Shown: positions 1-8,869, numbered from the stretch's first letter. The stretch: 64,000 nucleotides of DNA from Chitinophagaceae bacterium (GCA_016787085.1 JAEUVJ010000053.1:186001-250000); one strand, 5' to 3'. Translations and numbers: made by a program. The notes: generated by a model from the sequence alone, not told the origin.

Positions 1-24
1 AATTTGGTTAAAATATTGGTAAGG

Positions 25-60
25 AAAATCTGTCCCGCTCACAGGCAGGACAGATTTTTT
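25..60. terminator. Rho-independent terminator hairpin
   Basis: A 10-bp perfect stem (AAATCTGTCC at 26-35 with GGACAGATTT at 48-57) and a 12-base loop are followed by a run of T. It most likely ends a plus-strand gene lying before the window. The A-rich left flank would also let it work on the other strand. Confidence 0.8.
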
Positions 61-122
61 TGTTACGCAACTTATTGGCTAAATTGGCACGTCTTTTTAT
101 TACTTATCAGCAGGATTAAAAC

Positions 123-788
123 ATGGGAAAGATAAACAACATAGCGGTCGTGCTTCTTGGGCTGGTTTCTTCTTTTAACGCCGTTGGTCAGAAGAAACTG
201 ACAGAAGCGACTATTTCTTATGATATCGTCATCAATACCAGCAATACAGTCCCTCAGGCAGCTGACCTGCTTGACGGGGCAACCAGTGTGGTTTACCTGA
301 AAGGCAATTCCAGCCGGTCTGAGATGATCAGTTCTTTAGGTACGCAATCCACGATTGTGGATGGCAAGACGGGTAATGTCACCATTCTGAAAGATTATGG
401 GGAGCAGAAGTACATGATCACGATGACGCCGGAGAATTGGAAAGCCTCCAACAAGAAATATGAGGGTATTACGTTCACTTACGAAAATGAATTTAAGACC
501 ATTGCCGGTTATAATTGCCAGAAAGCTGTAGGCAAACTTACAGACGGCAGTACTTTCACTGTGTATTTTACAAAGGATCTGATCCCTGTGAACAAGGACT
601 TCCAATATCTGAACAAGAATCTTCCCGGTCTCGCTATGCAATACGAGGCTACACTCGGTAAATTAAAAGTTACTTATACTGTGTCTTCTGTCAACCTGAA
701 TTTAGTGCCTACAGCAAAATTTGACCTGCCTAAATCTGGCTACAGGGTGATGACTTACGAAGAAAGTGTGGGAACAGGCGGAAATTAG
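123..788 (+). CDS. secreted GLPGLI-like family protein
   Basis: 221-residue exported protein with a Sec signal peptide (residues 1-22, cleavage near AVGQ). The body is beta-rich. The segment around residues 160-168 (LPGLAMQYE) resembles the motif that names the GLPGLI family of Bacteroidota porin- or TonB-associated secreted proteins; the DUF4412 family is an alternative. No catalytic residues are evident and the function is unknown. It stands alone behind a terminator, and its stop overlaps by 4 bases the stop of a convergent minus-strand gene. The family call rests on one motif and overall layout. Confidence 0.7.
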   Translation: MGKINNIAVVLLGLVSSFNAVGQKKLTEATISYDIVINTSNTVPQAADLLDGATSVVYLKGNSSRSEMISSLGTQSTIVDGKTGNVTILKDYGEQKYMITMTPENWKASNKKYEGITFTYENEFKTIAGYNCQKAVGKLTDGSTFTVYFTKDLIPVNKDFQYLNKNLPGLAMQYEATLGKLKVTYTVSSVNLNLVPTAKFDLPKSGYRVMTYEESVGTGGN

Positions 789-1147
789 CGGCGGGTAGCC
801 TCATTAGGATTGAAGACGACCTTATTATTAAGAACCACCTTCTTTTTAAGCGGAACTATATAAGTCGTATTTCCTTTTTGATAGCTAGCGACAGTATTAA
901 GTGTAATAAAGCTGCTGTTCTGTGTATTGATTACCTGGCTACCGCGAAAATTATATCCTGAGTGTAAAGAGAATGTACCGGGTTTGGTGATGGTTTTGCC
1001 TGAAAGCAGTGATTTTTTTACAGGTTTGGTATGTGTGGATTTGCCATCGCCTAATGTTGCAAAGGCAACCGCACCTACCGCCATCATTATAATGAGGGCT
1101 ACAGTTCCGCGGAACGCTTTTAACAATATTGAAGAGTTAGTTTTCAC
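785..1147 (-). CDS. small membrane-anchored or secreted hypothetical protein
   Basis: 120 residues. A hydrophobic segment at about 14-32 (ALIIMMAVGAVAFA) after a short basic N-terminus suggests an uncleaved anchor or signal peptide. The remainder is basic and rich in Ser, Thr, Asn and Lys, as in exported Bacteroidota proteins. I recognise no domain. Its tail overlaps the convergent upstream gene by 4 bases, so the two probably end at the same point. Coding status is supported by the clean N-terminal signal and the tight packing. Confidence 0.6.
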   Translation of the reverse strand: MKTNSSILLKAFRGTVALIIMMAVGAVAFATLGDGKSTHTKPVKKSLLSGKTITKPGTFSLHSGYNFRGSQVINTQNSSFITLNTVASYQKGNTTYIVPLKKKVVLNNKVVFNPNEATRR

Positions 1148-1411
1148 TGCTCTGCAAATTTAACAATAAAAGAGGGATTAAATAAAACCGTTTATCCAGA
1201 ATTTTAATACTTATTTAACGGCGCTCATCCGAAATTGTTACACAATCGGCAAAAAAAACTTCTCTATTTTGCACATCTGGGGAAAATTACCTGCTGGAAT
1301 TACCCTTTTATTTCGGTTAACTTGTTGATTATAATCGGCTTTTCATCGGAGTCAAATACCAGTTCTTTTTTTGTGCATTAGTCAGTAACTTACTAAAACT
1401 AACCCTCATTC

Positions 1412-2833
1412 ATGAAAGAGAACCCTCAGCATCCTGACCAGGAACAGATACGGGAGCTTCTGAAGCAATATGAAAATCTCAGGCAGGGGCGCAGTCATTC
1501 CTTTATCGAGGAAGAAGCATTTGAGAAGATCATCAACCATTTTGAGGAAAACGAGAATATGGTAAAAGCGCTGGAAGCTGCTGAAACGGCCATTGAGCAT
1601 TTTCCCTTTTCGTCCACACTTCTCATCAAAAAGGCTGATGTATTGCTGGCCAATAGGCAATACCAGAAAGCGTTGGAGATACTAGAGCAGGCGGAATTGT
1701 TCGATAGCGGGGATATCAACCTGTATATTCTGAAAACGGATGCCTATCTGGCCCTTGACCAGCAGGAAAAAGCTGTAATCCTGTTGGAGCAGGCGCTTGA
1801 GATGTTTGATGGAGAGGAAAGGTTGGAGCTGCTTTTTGAACTTGCGGACGTATATGACGATTATGAAGAGTTCGATAAAGTGTTTGATTGCCTTAAAATG
1901 ATACTTGAGCAGGATCCGAATAACGAGGAGGCCTTGTACAAAATATGCTTCTGGACCGATTTTACAGGCCGTAATGAAGAAGGTATCCGTCTTCACCAGC
2001 AGATCATAGATGAGTTTCCTTATAATGAGTTGGCGTGGTTCAACCTTGCCGCTGCCTACCAGGGCCTGAAATTATACGAAAAGGCCATTGATGCCTACCA
2101 GTATGCCATAGCCATAGAGGAAAAATTTGATTATGCCTACCGCAATATGGGTGATGCGTATATAAGACTGCGGAAGTACAAGGAAGCGATCGAAGCGCTG
2201 GAAAAGGTTACCGAACTGTCAAAACCAGAGGATGTGATCTATGAAGCGATAGGCCATTGTTATGACAGGCTGAAGAATTATGCGCAGGCTAGATTCTATT
2301 ACCGGAAAGCAACACACCTGAATCAGGAGGATAGTAAATTATTTTACAAAATAGCGGTCACTTATTTTAATGAGCAACAATGGGAAAGCTGCATGAAGCA
2401 GTTGGATCACGCTTTGAAGATACACCGGTTGCAACCGGAATACAATCTGTTGATGGGCGAATGCAAACTGAAGTTGGAGCTATATAAAGATGCATTACAA
2501 TATTTTTCCAATGTTGTCCGGATACGTCCTAAAAATGTTTCGGGATGGGAAGCGCTTATAAGGTGTCTTTACCGGGGGGAGTTCATAAGTGAAGCACTGG
2601 AACAGGCCGATGCGGCTTTGCAGGCTACCAATAACAAACCGCTATTTATTTTTTATAAAGTAGCCGTCCTGTTAGCAGCCGGCAAGACAAAAGAGGCCAT
2701 GTTGCAATTGGAAAATGCGATGAGCAAAGCTCCAAAGTTGTTGAAAAAGCTGATCGAACTGAATCCAGCTGCCCTGCAAAACCAGCAACTGGTAGATGTT
2801 GTAGCAAAGTTCAAGCGTAACAGGTCAATCTGA
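1412..2833 (+). CDS. tetratricopeptide repeat protein
   Basis: 473 residues without a signal peptide, made almost wholly of 34-residue helical repeats. The clearest units are near 205-275 (LAAAYQGLKLYEKAIDAYQ and the following NMGDAYIRLRKYKEAIEAL), showing the TPR pattern of small residues at positions 8 and 20 and Pro near 32. There is room for about a dozen units. It is probably a cytoplasmic scaffold for protein-protein contacts; the partner cannot be told. A 264-base gap precedes it, and the sulfolactate synthase gene follows after 118 bases with its own promoter-like motif. Confidence 0.9.
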   Translation: MKENPQHPDQEQIRELLKQYENLRQGRSHSFIEEEAFEKIINHFEENENMVKALEAAETAIEHFPFSSTLLIKKADVLLANRQYQKALEILEQAELFDSGDINLYILKTDAYLALDQQEKAVILLEQALEMFDGEERLELLFELADVYDDYEEFDKVFDCLKMILEQDPNNEEALYKICFWTDFTGRNEEGIRLHQQIIDEFPYNELAWFNLAAAYQGLKLYEKAIDAYQYAIAIEEKFDYAYRNMGDAYIRLRKYKEAIEALEKVTELSKPEDVIYEAIGHCYDRLKNYAQARFYYRKATHLNQEDSKLFYKIAVTYFNEQQWESCMKQLDHALKIHRLQPEYNLLMGECKLKLELYKDALQYFSNVVRIRPKNVSGWEALIRCLYRGEFISEALEQADAALQATNNKPLFIFYKVAVLLAAGKTKEAMLQLENAMSKAPKLLKKLIELNPAALQNQQLVDVVAKFKRNRSI

Positions 2834-2882
2834 TCATACACTGGCTGATAAACATCATTAACAGTTACTCCTTATTCTTCCC

Positions 2883-2890
2883 TATTTTTG
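2883..2890 (+). promoter_or_regulatory. Bacteroidota -7 promoter motif upstream of comA
   Basis: TATTTTTG matches the TAnnTTTG -7 consensus of the primary Bacteroidota sigma factor and lies 62 bases before the comA start. No clear TTTG is found at the expected -33 position, so the assignment is tentative. Confidence 0.4.
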
Positions 2891-2951
2891 CGGCTGTTTT
2901 AAAATTTCTTGACGCATTTACTGTATTAACAGCGAATAAAAATTTTGGTGC

Positions 2952-3722
2952 ATGAATTTCAACCTATCCCAGATTCCTGATCGTTTGCTACGGCCACGTA
3001 TTTCCGGTATCACTATGGTCATGGACAAAGGGCTGAGCGTAAATGAGGCGCAGAATTTCCTGAGTGTTTCTTATCCTCATGTAGATATAATCAAGCTTGG
3101 CTTTGGTACCTCGTTCGTTACCCCAAATCTTACAGAGAAGCTGGAGGTGTATCGTTCATATGATATCCCGGTATATTTCGGAGGCACTTTGTTCGAAGCT
3201 TTCCTGATCCGTAACCAATTTGATGATTACTTAAGAGTGTGTAAGGACTATGGCATCAGTTATATGGAAGTAAGTGACGGTTCCATTACCATACCTCACG
3301 CAGAGAAATGCGGCTATATCGAAAAACTGACAAAATACGGAACGGTATTAAGTGAAGTAGGAAGTAAAGATGCGGCACATATCATTCCTCCTTATAAGTG
3401 GATCGAACTGATGCGGGCCGAATTGAGCGCCGGTTCTACTTACGTCATTGCGGAAGCACGGGAGGCCGGTAATGTGGGTATTTATCGTGGTTCAGGGGAG
3501 GTGAGAGAAGGATTGGTACAGGAGATACTAACCCAGATACCCGGAGAGAAAATCATTTGGGAAGCCCCCCAGAAAGCCCAGCAACTGTACTTTATAGAAT
3601 TGCTCGGATGTAATGTTAATCTGGGCAACATTGCCCCGACGGAGGTAATACCCCTGGAGGCTATGCGTCTCGGTTTGAGGGGAGATACTTTCAGTTTATA
3701 CCTTGATAAAAAAGAAGCCTGA
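2952..3722 (+). CDS. comA: phosphosulfolactate synthase (ComA family)
   Basis: 256 residues, the normal length for the family. ComA joins sulfite to phosphoenolpyruvate, giving (2R)-3-phosphosulfolactate, the first step toward C3 sulfonates (coenzyme M in methanogens, sulfolactate in some bacteria). Visible family features are the N-terminal PRxxGxTMVMDKG, the TIM-barrel strands VDIIKLGFGTS and VYFGGTLFEAF, SYMEVSDG near residue 100, VGSKD, and the late EAPQK and LGNIAP motifs. It overlaps aroE by one base (TGATG), so translational coupling is likely. Bacteroidota relatives make cysteate-derived sulfonolipids, so a lipid role is possible, but none of the later enzymes is nearby. Confidence 0.88.
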   Translation: MNFNLSQIPDRLLRPRISGITMVMDKGLSVNEAQNFLSVSYPHVDIIKLGFGTSFVTPNLTEKLEVYRSYDIPVYFGGTLFEAFLIRNQFDDYLRVCKDYGISYMEVSDGSITIPHAEKCGYIEKLTKYGTVLSEVGSKDAAHIIPPYKWIELMRAELSAGSTYVIAEAREAGNVGIYRGSGEVREGLVQEILTQIPGEKIIWEAPQKAQQLYFIELLGCNVNLGNIAPTEVIPLEAMRLGLRGDTFSLYLDKKEA

Positions 3723-4453
3723 TGCGGCTTTTCGGACTTATTGGCTACCCGCTGACCCATTCTTTTTCTAAGAAATACTTTTCAGCAAAATTTGAAAAGG
3801 AAGGTATCGGTGATTGCCGTTATGAGCTCTTTTCTATTGCTTCTATTGATCAGCTGAAAGAGGTATTGTCTCAGCATCCTGAACTTACCGGTATCAATGT
3901 CACGATCCCCTACAAAGAGCAGGTATTATCTTTTCTTGACGAAAAGGATGAGGTGGTACGGAAAATAAAGGCCTGCAATTGTATCACCATTACCACTGGA
4001 AAGCTGAAAGGATTTAATACAGATGTGACGGGATTCGAACGTTCATTGAAAGAAAAACTGCAGCCGCATCATCAAAAAGCTCTTGTACTTGGTACGGGCG
4101 GGGCTTCTAAAGCTGTAGAATTCGTTTTGAGAAAACTGGGCATTTTATTCAGGAATGTTTCCCGCAAACCATCCGTCCATAACTATTCGTATGAACAGCT
4201 GACACCGGCTCTTATTGCTGATCATACCCTGATCATCAATACAACACCTTTGGGTACTTTTCCGGCCGTAAACGAAGCCCCCCCTTTGCCTTATGAAGCA
4301 TTAACCCATCAGCATTACCTTTTTGACCTGGTGTATAATCCTGCAAAAACTTTATTTCTGCAAAAAGGGGAAGAAAAAGGGGCTGTGATAAAAAACGGGT
4401 ACGATATGCTGGTGATCCAGGCGGAGGAAAGCTGGAGAATATGGAATGAATAA
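3722..4453 (+). CDS. aroE: shikimate dehydrogenase
   Basis: 243 residues; NADPH-dependent reduction of 3-dehydroshikimate in chorismate and aromatic amino acid synthesis. The N-terminus GLIGYPLTHSFS binds substrate. The catalytic lysine is in NVTIPYK (K65) and the aspartate in GFNTD (D101). The nucleotide-binding loop is VLGTGGASKA (about 115-125), and TTPLG and the C-terminal NGYDMLVIQA are typical. It is somewhat shorter than the E. coli enzyme, as is usual in Bacteroidota. The start overlaps the comA stop, and a shared transcript is likely because comA consumes PEP, which also feeds the shikimate pathway. Confidence 0.93.
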   Translation: MRLFGLIGYPLTHSFSKKYFSAKFEKEGIGDCRYELFSIASIDQLKEVLSQHPELTGINVTIPYKEQVLSFLDEKDEVVRKIKACNCITITTGKLKGFNTDVTGFERSLKEKLQPHHQKALVLGTGGASKAVEFVLRKLGILFRNVSRKPSVHNYSYEQLTPALIADHTLIINTTPLGTFPAVNEAPPLPYEALTHQHYLFDLVYNPAKTLFLQKGEEKGAVIKNGYDMLVIQAEESWRIWNE

Positions 4454-4577
4454 TCGAAAGGAATGTCCCTGATGAATATCGTGGCAACGAAGTGAGGGAA
4501 GTGAAAGCAGGGTGTCATTTTTGACTTTCAAAAGCAGCAGATGTAAAATTTCCGGGATCCGGTTCAGCTATTTCTTT

Positions 4578-5021
4578 TTAAAGCAGGTTCTTTTTAGCGT
4601 CTTCGGGTATGGCAGCTATCTTTTTGTTTTTATAATCATAACATACCATTCCTGTTTTAGCTGCCGCTACCAATACCCGTTTTCCGTTTACCTCCTTTTC
4701 CAGTTTATAGTACACATCAAAGCTCACTTTGCTGATATTGGCTGCGGTGACGGACGCAATGACGATATCCCCATAAAATAATTCACTTTTAAATTCAATA
4801 CCCACATCAGCCATGATCATTCCCGCACCGGCAATATTCATTTCAGTATAACCCTTGCTTTTCAGGAACTGTATCCTTGCTTCGTGAATGAGGCTAAGTA
4901 TAGTATCATTACCGGTATGTCCGCCATAGTTTATATCCGTAATGCGGATAGGAATGGAAGCAGTGAAAGAGAAATTTTCCGGCAGGTCAATTTTAATTCT
5001 TGACATCGGGATGTTTTGCAA
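4578..5021 (-). CDS. hotdog-fold acyl-CoA thioesterase (YbgC/FadM type)
   Basis: 147 residues or 142 if the second Met (5006) is used, which gives a more typical N-terminus. The hotdog fold is indicated by RITDINYGGHTGND at about 27-40, the family signature around the central helix, followed by IHEARIQFLKSKGYTE and the FKSELFYGDIV strand. In this subgroup, Asp, Asn and His near the signature take the catalytic role. It should hydrolyse short or medium acyl-CoA thioesters in the cytoplasm; the substrate is unknown. It is the last gene of the minus-strand run, only 16 bases after the anti-sigma gene. Confidence 0.85.
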   Translation of the reverse strand: MQNIPMSRIKIDLPENFSFTASIPIRITDINYGGHTGNDTILSLIHEARIQFLKSKGYTEMNIAGAGMIMADVGIEFKSELFYGDIVIASVTAANISKVSFDVYYKLEKEVNGKRVLVAAAKTGMVCYDYKNKKIAAIPEDAKKNLL

Positions 5022-5037
5022 TAAAATTAGGTAAAAA

Positions 5038-5913
5038 CTAAAGTTCGGTCTCGTTCAGCGAACTGATCAAACTGAGAATATCCATAAAATTGCCTGGCGC
5101 CGCTGCTACAGGAGTGGTAGCTAATTTTTCCTGCAGTTTCCTAATCTGGTCCTTACAGTCATCGGTTTGTTCTTCACCAGCAACACAACATACGATATCA
5201 CCTAATTTTTTTGACATACGAATGATGCCGTTAGGTGTCATCAGCATCACATACCTGTCGGCGAGATTGGGTGTATGTTCATTGTATGCATAGAAGGCTT
5301 CCGTTGGAGAAATATCGCCATTAAGGGCATAGCCCGCTTTTGCTCTTTTAACAGGATTTGGTCTTGTTTCGTCAGTTGAGGAAGAGTGACTGGTTACTAC
5401 GTCGGGAACTGTATTTTCCGGACTTTTATTATTTATTACCTGATCATTGTCCTCAGGTAAAGGGGCCTCCTGTCTTACGGGAATATTATGCTCTTCGGAT
5501 GTAGCCATGCTTTCATTGACCGGCTTATTATTTCCGCCAACAAGTTTGATAACACCGAAAGCTACCGCTCCGATGAAGACCACAGCTGCCGCATACCTGA
5601 ATAAAGGGAAGCTTTTCCCTGGCATTGGTATGACAGGAGTGTGTCCGGTGTCCAAAGAACCAACTATTTTATCCCAGGCTGATACGGGAGGCGAAGCCTC
5701 AGTATTATATAGCCTTTCTGCAATCCGGTTCTCATCCAAAGCAATACTTATTTTATCCCAGACTATTTCTGCGGGTAGAACTTCTGACTGATATAATCTG
5801 GAAGAAAATTTGTCTGAGATATGTGATTCATCCAGGGCAGCAGCAATCTTATCCCATGCCTTTGCAGGTGGGTTTTGCTCAGAGTTATATAATTTATTTC
5901 TCAGGCTGCTCAT
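5038..5913 (-). CDS. membrane anti-sigma factor with triplicated N-terminal module
   Basis: 291 residues. The start overlaps the stop of the ECF sigma gene by 4 bases, the usual arrangement for a cognate anti-sigma factor. A single membrane helix at about 104-124 (FRYAAAVVFIGAVAFGV) separates a cytoplasmic N-terminal part from a C-terminal periplasmic part. The N-terminal part contains three copies of a roughly 21-residue module (LYxxExxPPxxxWDKIxxxLD), centred on W20, W52 and W80. Bacteroidota anti-sigma factors normally show this once, so this is an expansion. No zinc-binding anti-sigma motif is seen. The partner assignment comes from gene order. Confidence 0.75.
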   Translation of the reverse strand: MSSLRNKLYNSEQNPPAKAWDKIAAALDESHISDKFSSRLYQSEVLPAEIVWDKISIALDENRIAERLYNTEASPPVSAWDKIVGSLDTGHTPVIPMPGKSFPLFRYAAAVVFIGAVAFGVIKLVGGNNKPVNESMATSEEHNIPVRQEAPLPEDNDQVINNKSPENTVPDVVTSHSSSTDETRPNPVKRAKAGYALNGDISPTEAFYAYNEHTPNLADRYVMLMTPNGIIRMSKKLGDIVCCVAGEEQTDDCKDQIRKLQEKLATTPVAAAPGNFMDILSLISSLNETEL

Positions 5914-6488
5914 GACTTTGCCCTCACATCCTTATTTTGATCTATAAACTTTTTCACCATGTCCTGCAGTATCACTTTGGCTCTTGAAAGCTGGGATTTA
6001 CTCGTTCCTTCGCTGATACCGAGTATATCTCCGATCTCTTTATGCGTGTAGCCTTCCACTACGTACATATTGAAAACGGTACGATAACCGGGTGACAACT
6101 GCCTCACCAGTTCAAGAATATCTTTTTCAGCTAAGCCATCCAAGGCAGAAAGGCTTTTGCCTTCAAGTGTATTCTCTTCTTTTTCTGTCACGGGCTGCAG
6201 ATAGCGTTTGCGGCGGAAATGCTCAATAGCCGTATTGACGAATATCCGGCGTATCCAGCCTTCAAACGACCCCTCGCCACGGAAACTATCCAGCTTTTTA
6301 AAGATCTTAATAAAGCCTTCCTGTAAAATATCTTCTGCTTCATCGGAACTGCCGGCATAGCGGAGGCAGACAGCGTACATACGGGGAGAAAAGCGGCGAT
6401 ACAATTCTTCCTGCATTCGCCGGTTGCCTTCAATGCATCCACTGATTAAGTCGCTTTCGGAAATAGTATGGTTGCGTTCGGGACTCAA
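5910..6488 (-). CDS. ECF-type RNA polymerase sigma factor
   Basis: 192 residues. Region 2 includes YRRFSPRMYAVCLRY and the DEAEDILQEGFIKIFKKL segment that contacts core and the -10 element (about 30-75). Region 4 includes the helix-turn-helix YTHKEIGDILGISEGTSKSQLSRAK (about 145-170). Regions 1 and 3 are missing, as expected for group 4. The gene begins 4 bases inside the end of rdgB and overlaps the anti-sigma gene, so expression is probably linked. The regulon is unknown; one common Bacteroidota theme is envelope or nutrient-uptake control. Confidence 0.92.
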   Translation of the reverse strand: MSPERNHTISESDLISGCIEGNRRMQEELYRRFSPRMYAVCLRYAGSSDEAEDILQEGFIKIFKKLDSFRGEGSFEGWIRRIFVNTAIEHFRRKRYLQPVTEKEENTLEGKSLSALDGLAEKDILELVRQLSPGYRTVFNMYVVEGYTHKEIGDILGISEGTSKSQLSRAKVILQDMVKKFIDQNKDVRAKS

Positions 6489-7078
6489 AATTTATGTATT
6501 GGTTCAAGGGTATTCAAAAATGCTACCAGTTTTTCAGTGGCCTTCTTCCGGTGACTAAATCGGTTTTTTTCCTCCATCGTCATCTCTCCGAAGGTTTTAT
6601 CTGATCCATCAGGGATAAAGACCGGGTCATATCCGAAGCCTGCTGCTCCCTTTTTTTCGTTAATGATACGGCCTTCACAAATTCCTTCGAAAAGGGTCTC
6701 TTTTCCTTCAATAATGAGAGAGACTACCGTCCTGAATCTTGCGCTCCGGTCGGGCATATCCTGTAGTTTTTGCAAAAGCTTATCTATGTTCTTGTCAAAA
6801 GACCGGTCATTCCCGGCATAACGGGCACTTTTTACGCCAGGCTCACCATTTAGTGCCTTTACCTCGAGCCCTGTGTCTTCACTGAAACAATTTGTTTTGG
6901 TAAGACTATAAATGACCTTTGATTTTTCTGAAGCGTTTGCCTCAAGGGTGTCGTAGGGTTCTGGTATATCCACATCAATACCTGCTTCCTTCAGCGTAAT
7001 TACCTGTATCGAATTGCCAATAACTGCATTTATTTCATCTGCTTTATACTGGTTGTTGGTGGCAAAGATCAGTTTCAT
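6485..7078 (-). CDS. rdgB: non-canonical purine NTP pyrophosphatase (RdgB/HAM1 family)
   Basis: 197 residues from the Met at 7078, which begins the family N-terminus MKLIFATNNQYKADEI; 19 further upstream codons are open but unlike the family. The enzyme removes ITP, dITP and XTP from nucleotide pools. Family landmarks are SEDTGLEVKALNGEPGVKSARYAG near residue 70 with the catalytic Asp, GFGYDPVFIP near 145, and the late SHRKKA. It overlaps the sigma factor gene by 4 bases and lies just downstream of the HolD-like gene. Confidence 0.93.
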   Translation of the reverse strand: MKLIFATNNQYKADEINAVIGNSIQVITLKEAGIDVDIPEPYDTLEANASEKSKVIYSLTKTNCFSEDTGLEVKALNGEPGVKSARYAGNDRSFDKNIDKLLQKLQDMPDRSARFRTVVSLIIEGKETLFEGICEGRIINEKKGAAGFGYDPVFIPDGSDKTFGEMTMEEKNRFSHRKKATEKLVAFLNTLEPIHKF

Positions 7079-7101
7079 AATAACAAAGTAAGGGGAAAAC
7101 A

Positions 7102-7620
7102 TCAAATGCCAAAGATGCGGCGCAGGCAAACCCATAATTTACTTTTTAGCACTCCGTCTTTCCTGCATTCTTCCAGCGCAGGTGTATAAAGAAAAGTTAC
7201 ATTGGCAAATGACTGTACCTGGAAATGGGGGAAATCAACAGGTAGTCCGAATGAAAGAGGGGCTATTCCAAAAAGGAATATTATACGGCTTTTAAAATGG
7301 GTGATGGCGTCTTTATACCCTATGCCTTCATCAGTACTGCTGTTCACTACGGCAACGTCAGCCAAACTAAGTTTACATGCGGTCAGCATATTGGTCAGGA
7401 AATTAAGCTCCTCATCAGGCAGGTAAACTGTACCCGGGTAATTGACAAGCACGAGGATATTCTTCTGGTTCTCGCCGAGATATTTTCGAGGCTTAGTGAC
7501 AATAGTTTCCTGAGATGTCATCCTCCCTGATTTAGCAGGTGCCTCATTCGTTTCAACAAGCGAGGACCGGTAGAGATCGGCCATTATCGCAGGAGGGATT
7601 TGTATTTGATTCAGGCTCAT
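7102..7620 (-). CDS. conserved hypothetical protein, possible HolD-like fold
   Basis: 172 residues, no signal peptide. After a poorly structured N-terminus (1-50) there is an alpha/beta domain: NILVLVNYP, then LPDEELNFLTNMLTAC, a VAVVN strand, IIFLFG, and a C-terminal LYTPALEE...LKSKLWVCLRRIF. The order 'strand, acidic helix, strand, PALxxL, LW helix' resembles the DNA polymerase III psi subunit HolD. I see this as an analogy from memory and claim no homology. It is divergent from ilvE (61 bases apart) and upstream of rdgB. Confidence 0.55.
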   Translation of the reverse strand: MSLNQIQIPPAIMADLYRSSLVETNEAPAKSGRMTSQETIVTKPRKYLGENQKNILVLVNYPGTVYLPDEELNFLTNMLTACKLSLADVAVVNSSTDEGIGYKDAITHFKSRIIFLFGIAPLSFGLPVDFPHFQVQSFANVTFLYTPALEECRKDGVLKSKLWVCLRRIFGI

Positions 7621-7681
7621 ATTGTCATGAATGCGCTAATAAGTGTTAGCTTTTTTTCGTTTCTTTGCGCATCAAAAATAA

Positions 7682-8758
7682 ATGATTATGACCGCAGCGC
7701 CGGATATTTTGATCACCAGGGCAGAAAGGAGCAAATTGCAGGATATAAACCTTGAGAATATACCGTTTGGCAGGTACTTTACAGACCACATGCTCGAAGC
7801 GGATTATGAGAAAGGGGAGTGGAAAAATGTCGAGATTAAACCTTATCAGCCTTTACTACTGGAACCGTCATTGGCTGCTTTGCATTATGGGCAGGCTATT
7901 TTTGAAGGTATCAAGGCGTATAAGGACCAGCAGGGCAATGCTTACATTTTCCGTCCGCAGGATAATTTCAAGCGCTTTAACCGTTCGGCTGAACGTATGA
8001 ACATGCCCCTGGTTCCTGAGGAAATATTCATGGATGGTATGAGTAAACTGATCCACCTTGATAAAAGCTGGATACCGGCGAAAAAAGATCATTCCCTGTA
8101 CATACGTCCTGTGATGTTCGCCACAGATGAGTTACTGGGTGTAAGACCTTCAGAAACCTACAAATTCCTGATCATCCTCAGTCCTACAGGCCCTTATTTC
8201 GTTGACCCTATGAAGATATTGGTCGAAGAAAAATATACCCGGGCAGCACCGGGCGGCGTTGGTTTTTCCAAAAATGCGGGAAACTATGGTGGAAGTATGC
8301 TGGCGGCGACAGAGGCTAAGAAGAAAGGTTACGACCAGGTGTTGTGGACAGATGCTTTTGAGCATAAATGGCTGCAGGAAGTGGGTATGATGAACGTATT
8401 CTTTGTTATTGACGGAGTAGCGATAACCCCGTCCCTCGAGGAAGGTACTATACTCGAAGGGGTGACTCGGGACAGTGTTATGAAGGGCTTGCAGGAGATG
8501 GGGGTAAAAGTAGAAGAAAGAAAGATCAGTATTGATGAAATGGTAGCCGCCTATAATGCCGGTAAGGTATCGGAGGTCTTTGGAACAGGTACTGCCGCTG
8601 TTATTGCCCCTATAAAAGAATTGAATTACAAGGGGTTCGTCATGAAATTTGACCCCAATACCTACAAAATTTCAAAAGCTATCAAGTCCTGGCTCAATGA
8701 TATCCGGGAAGGTAAACTGGAGGATAAATTCAGCTGGATGTGGAAAGTTAGTGCTTAG
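7682..8758 (+). CDS. ilvE: branched-chain amino acid aminotransferase
   Basis: 358 residues, class IV PLP-dependent transaminase that interconverts Leu, Ile and Val with their keto acids. Features are LHYGQAIFEGIKAY (about 67-80), RFNRSAERMNMP, YIRPVMFATD, and GFSKNAGNYGGS with the Schiff-base lysine K197. The EVGMMNVFFV strand and GTGTAAVIAP carry phosphate and cofactor contacts. The length fits the long bacterial/eukaryotic-type BCAT group. The Met at 7682 is kept although ATG at 7688 is equally possible. It is transcribed away from the HolD-like gene and is followed by the rpsL promoter. Confidence 0.95.
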   Translation: MIMTAAPDILITRAERSKLQDINLENIPFGRYFTDHMLEADYEKGEWKNVEIKPYQPLLLEPSLAALHYGQAIFEGIKAYKDQQGNAYIFRPQDNFKRFNRSAERMNMPLVPEEIFMDGMSKLIHLDKSWIPAKKDHSLYIRPVMFATDELLGVRPSETYKFLIILSPTGPYFVDPMKILVEEKYTRAAPGGVGFSKNAGNYGGSMLAATEAKKKGYDQVLWTDAFEHKWLQEVGMMNVFFVIDGVAITPSLEEGTILEGVTRDSVMKGLQEMGVKVEERKISIDEMVAAYNAGKVSEVFGTGTAAVIAPIKELNYKGFVMKFDPNTYKISKAIKSWLNDIREGKLEDKFSWMWKVSA

Positions 8759-8869
8759 TTGATAGCTGGGATAGGAGCAGGTCTGGAAATTCTCTGCTTT
8801 TCAGGCTTTTAAGGAAGCAGTTTATCCGGATTTACTTTAAAGAAATTTGGCAAATAGATTTCCTGTTTT

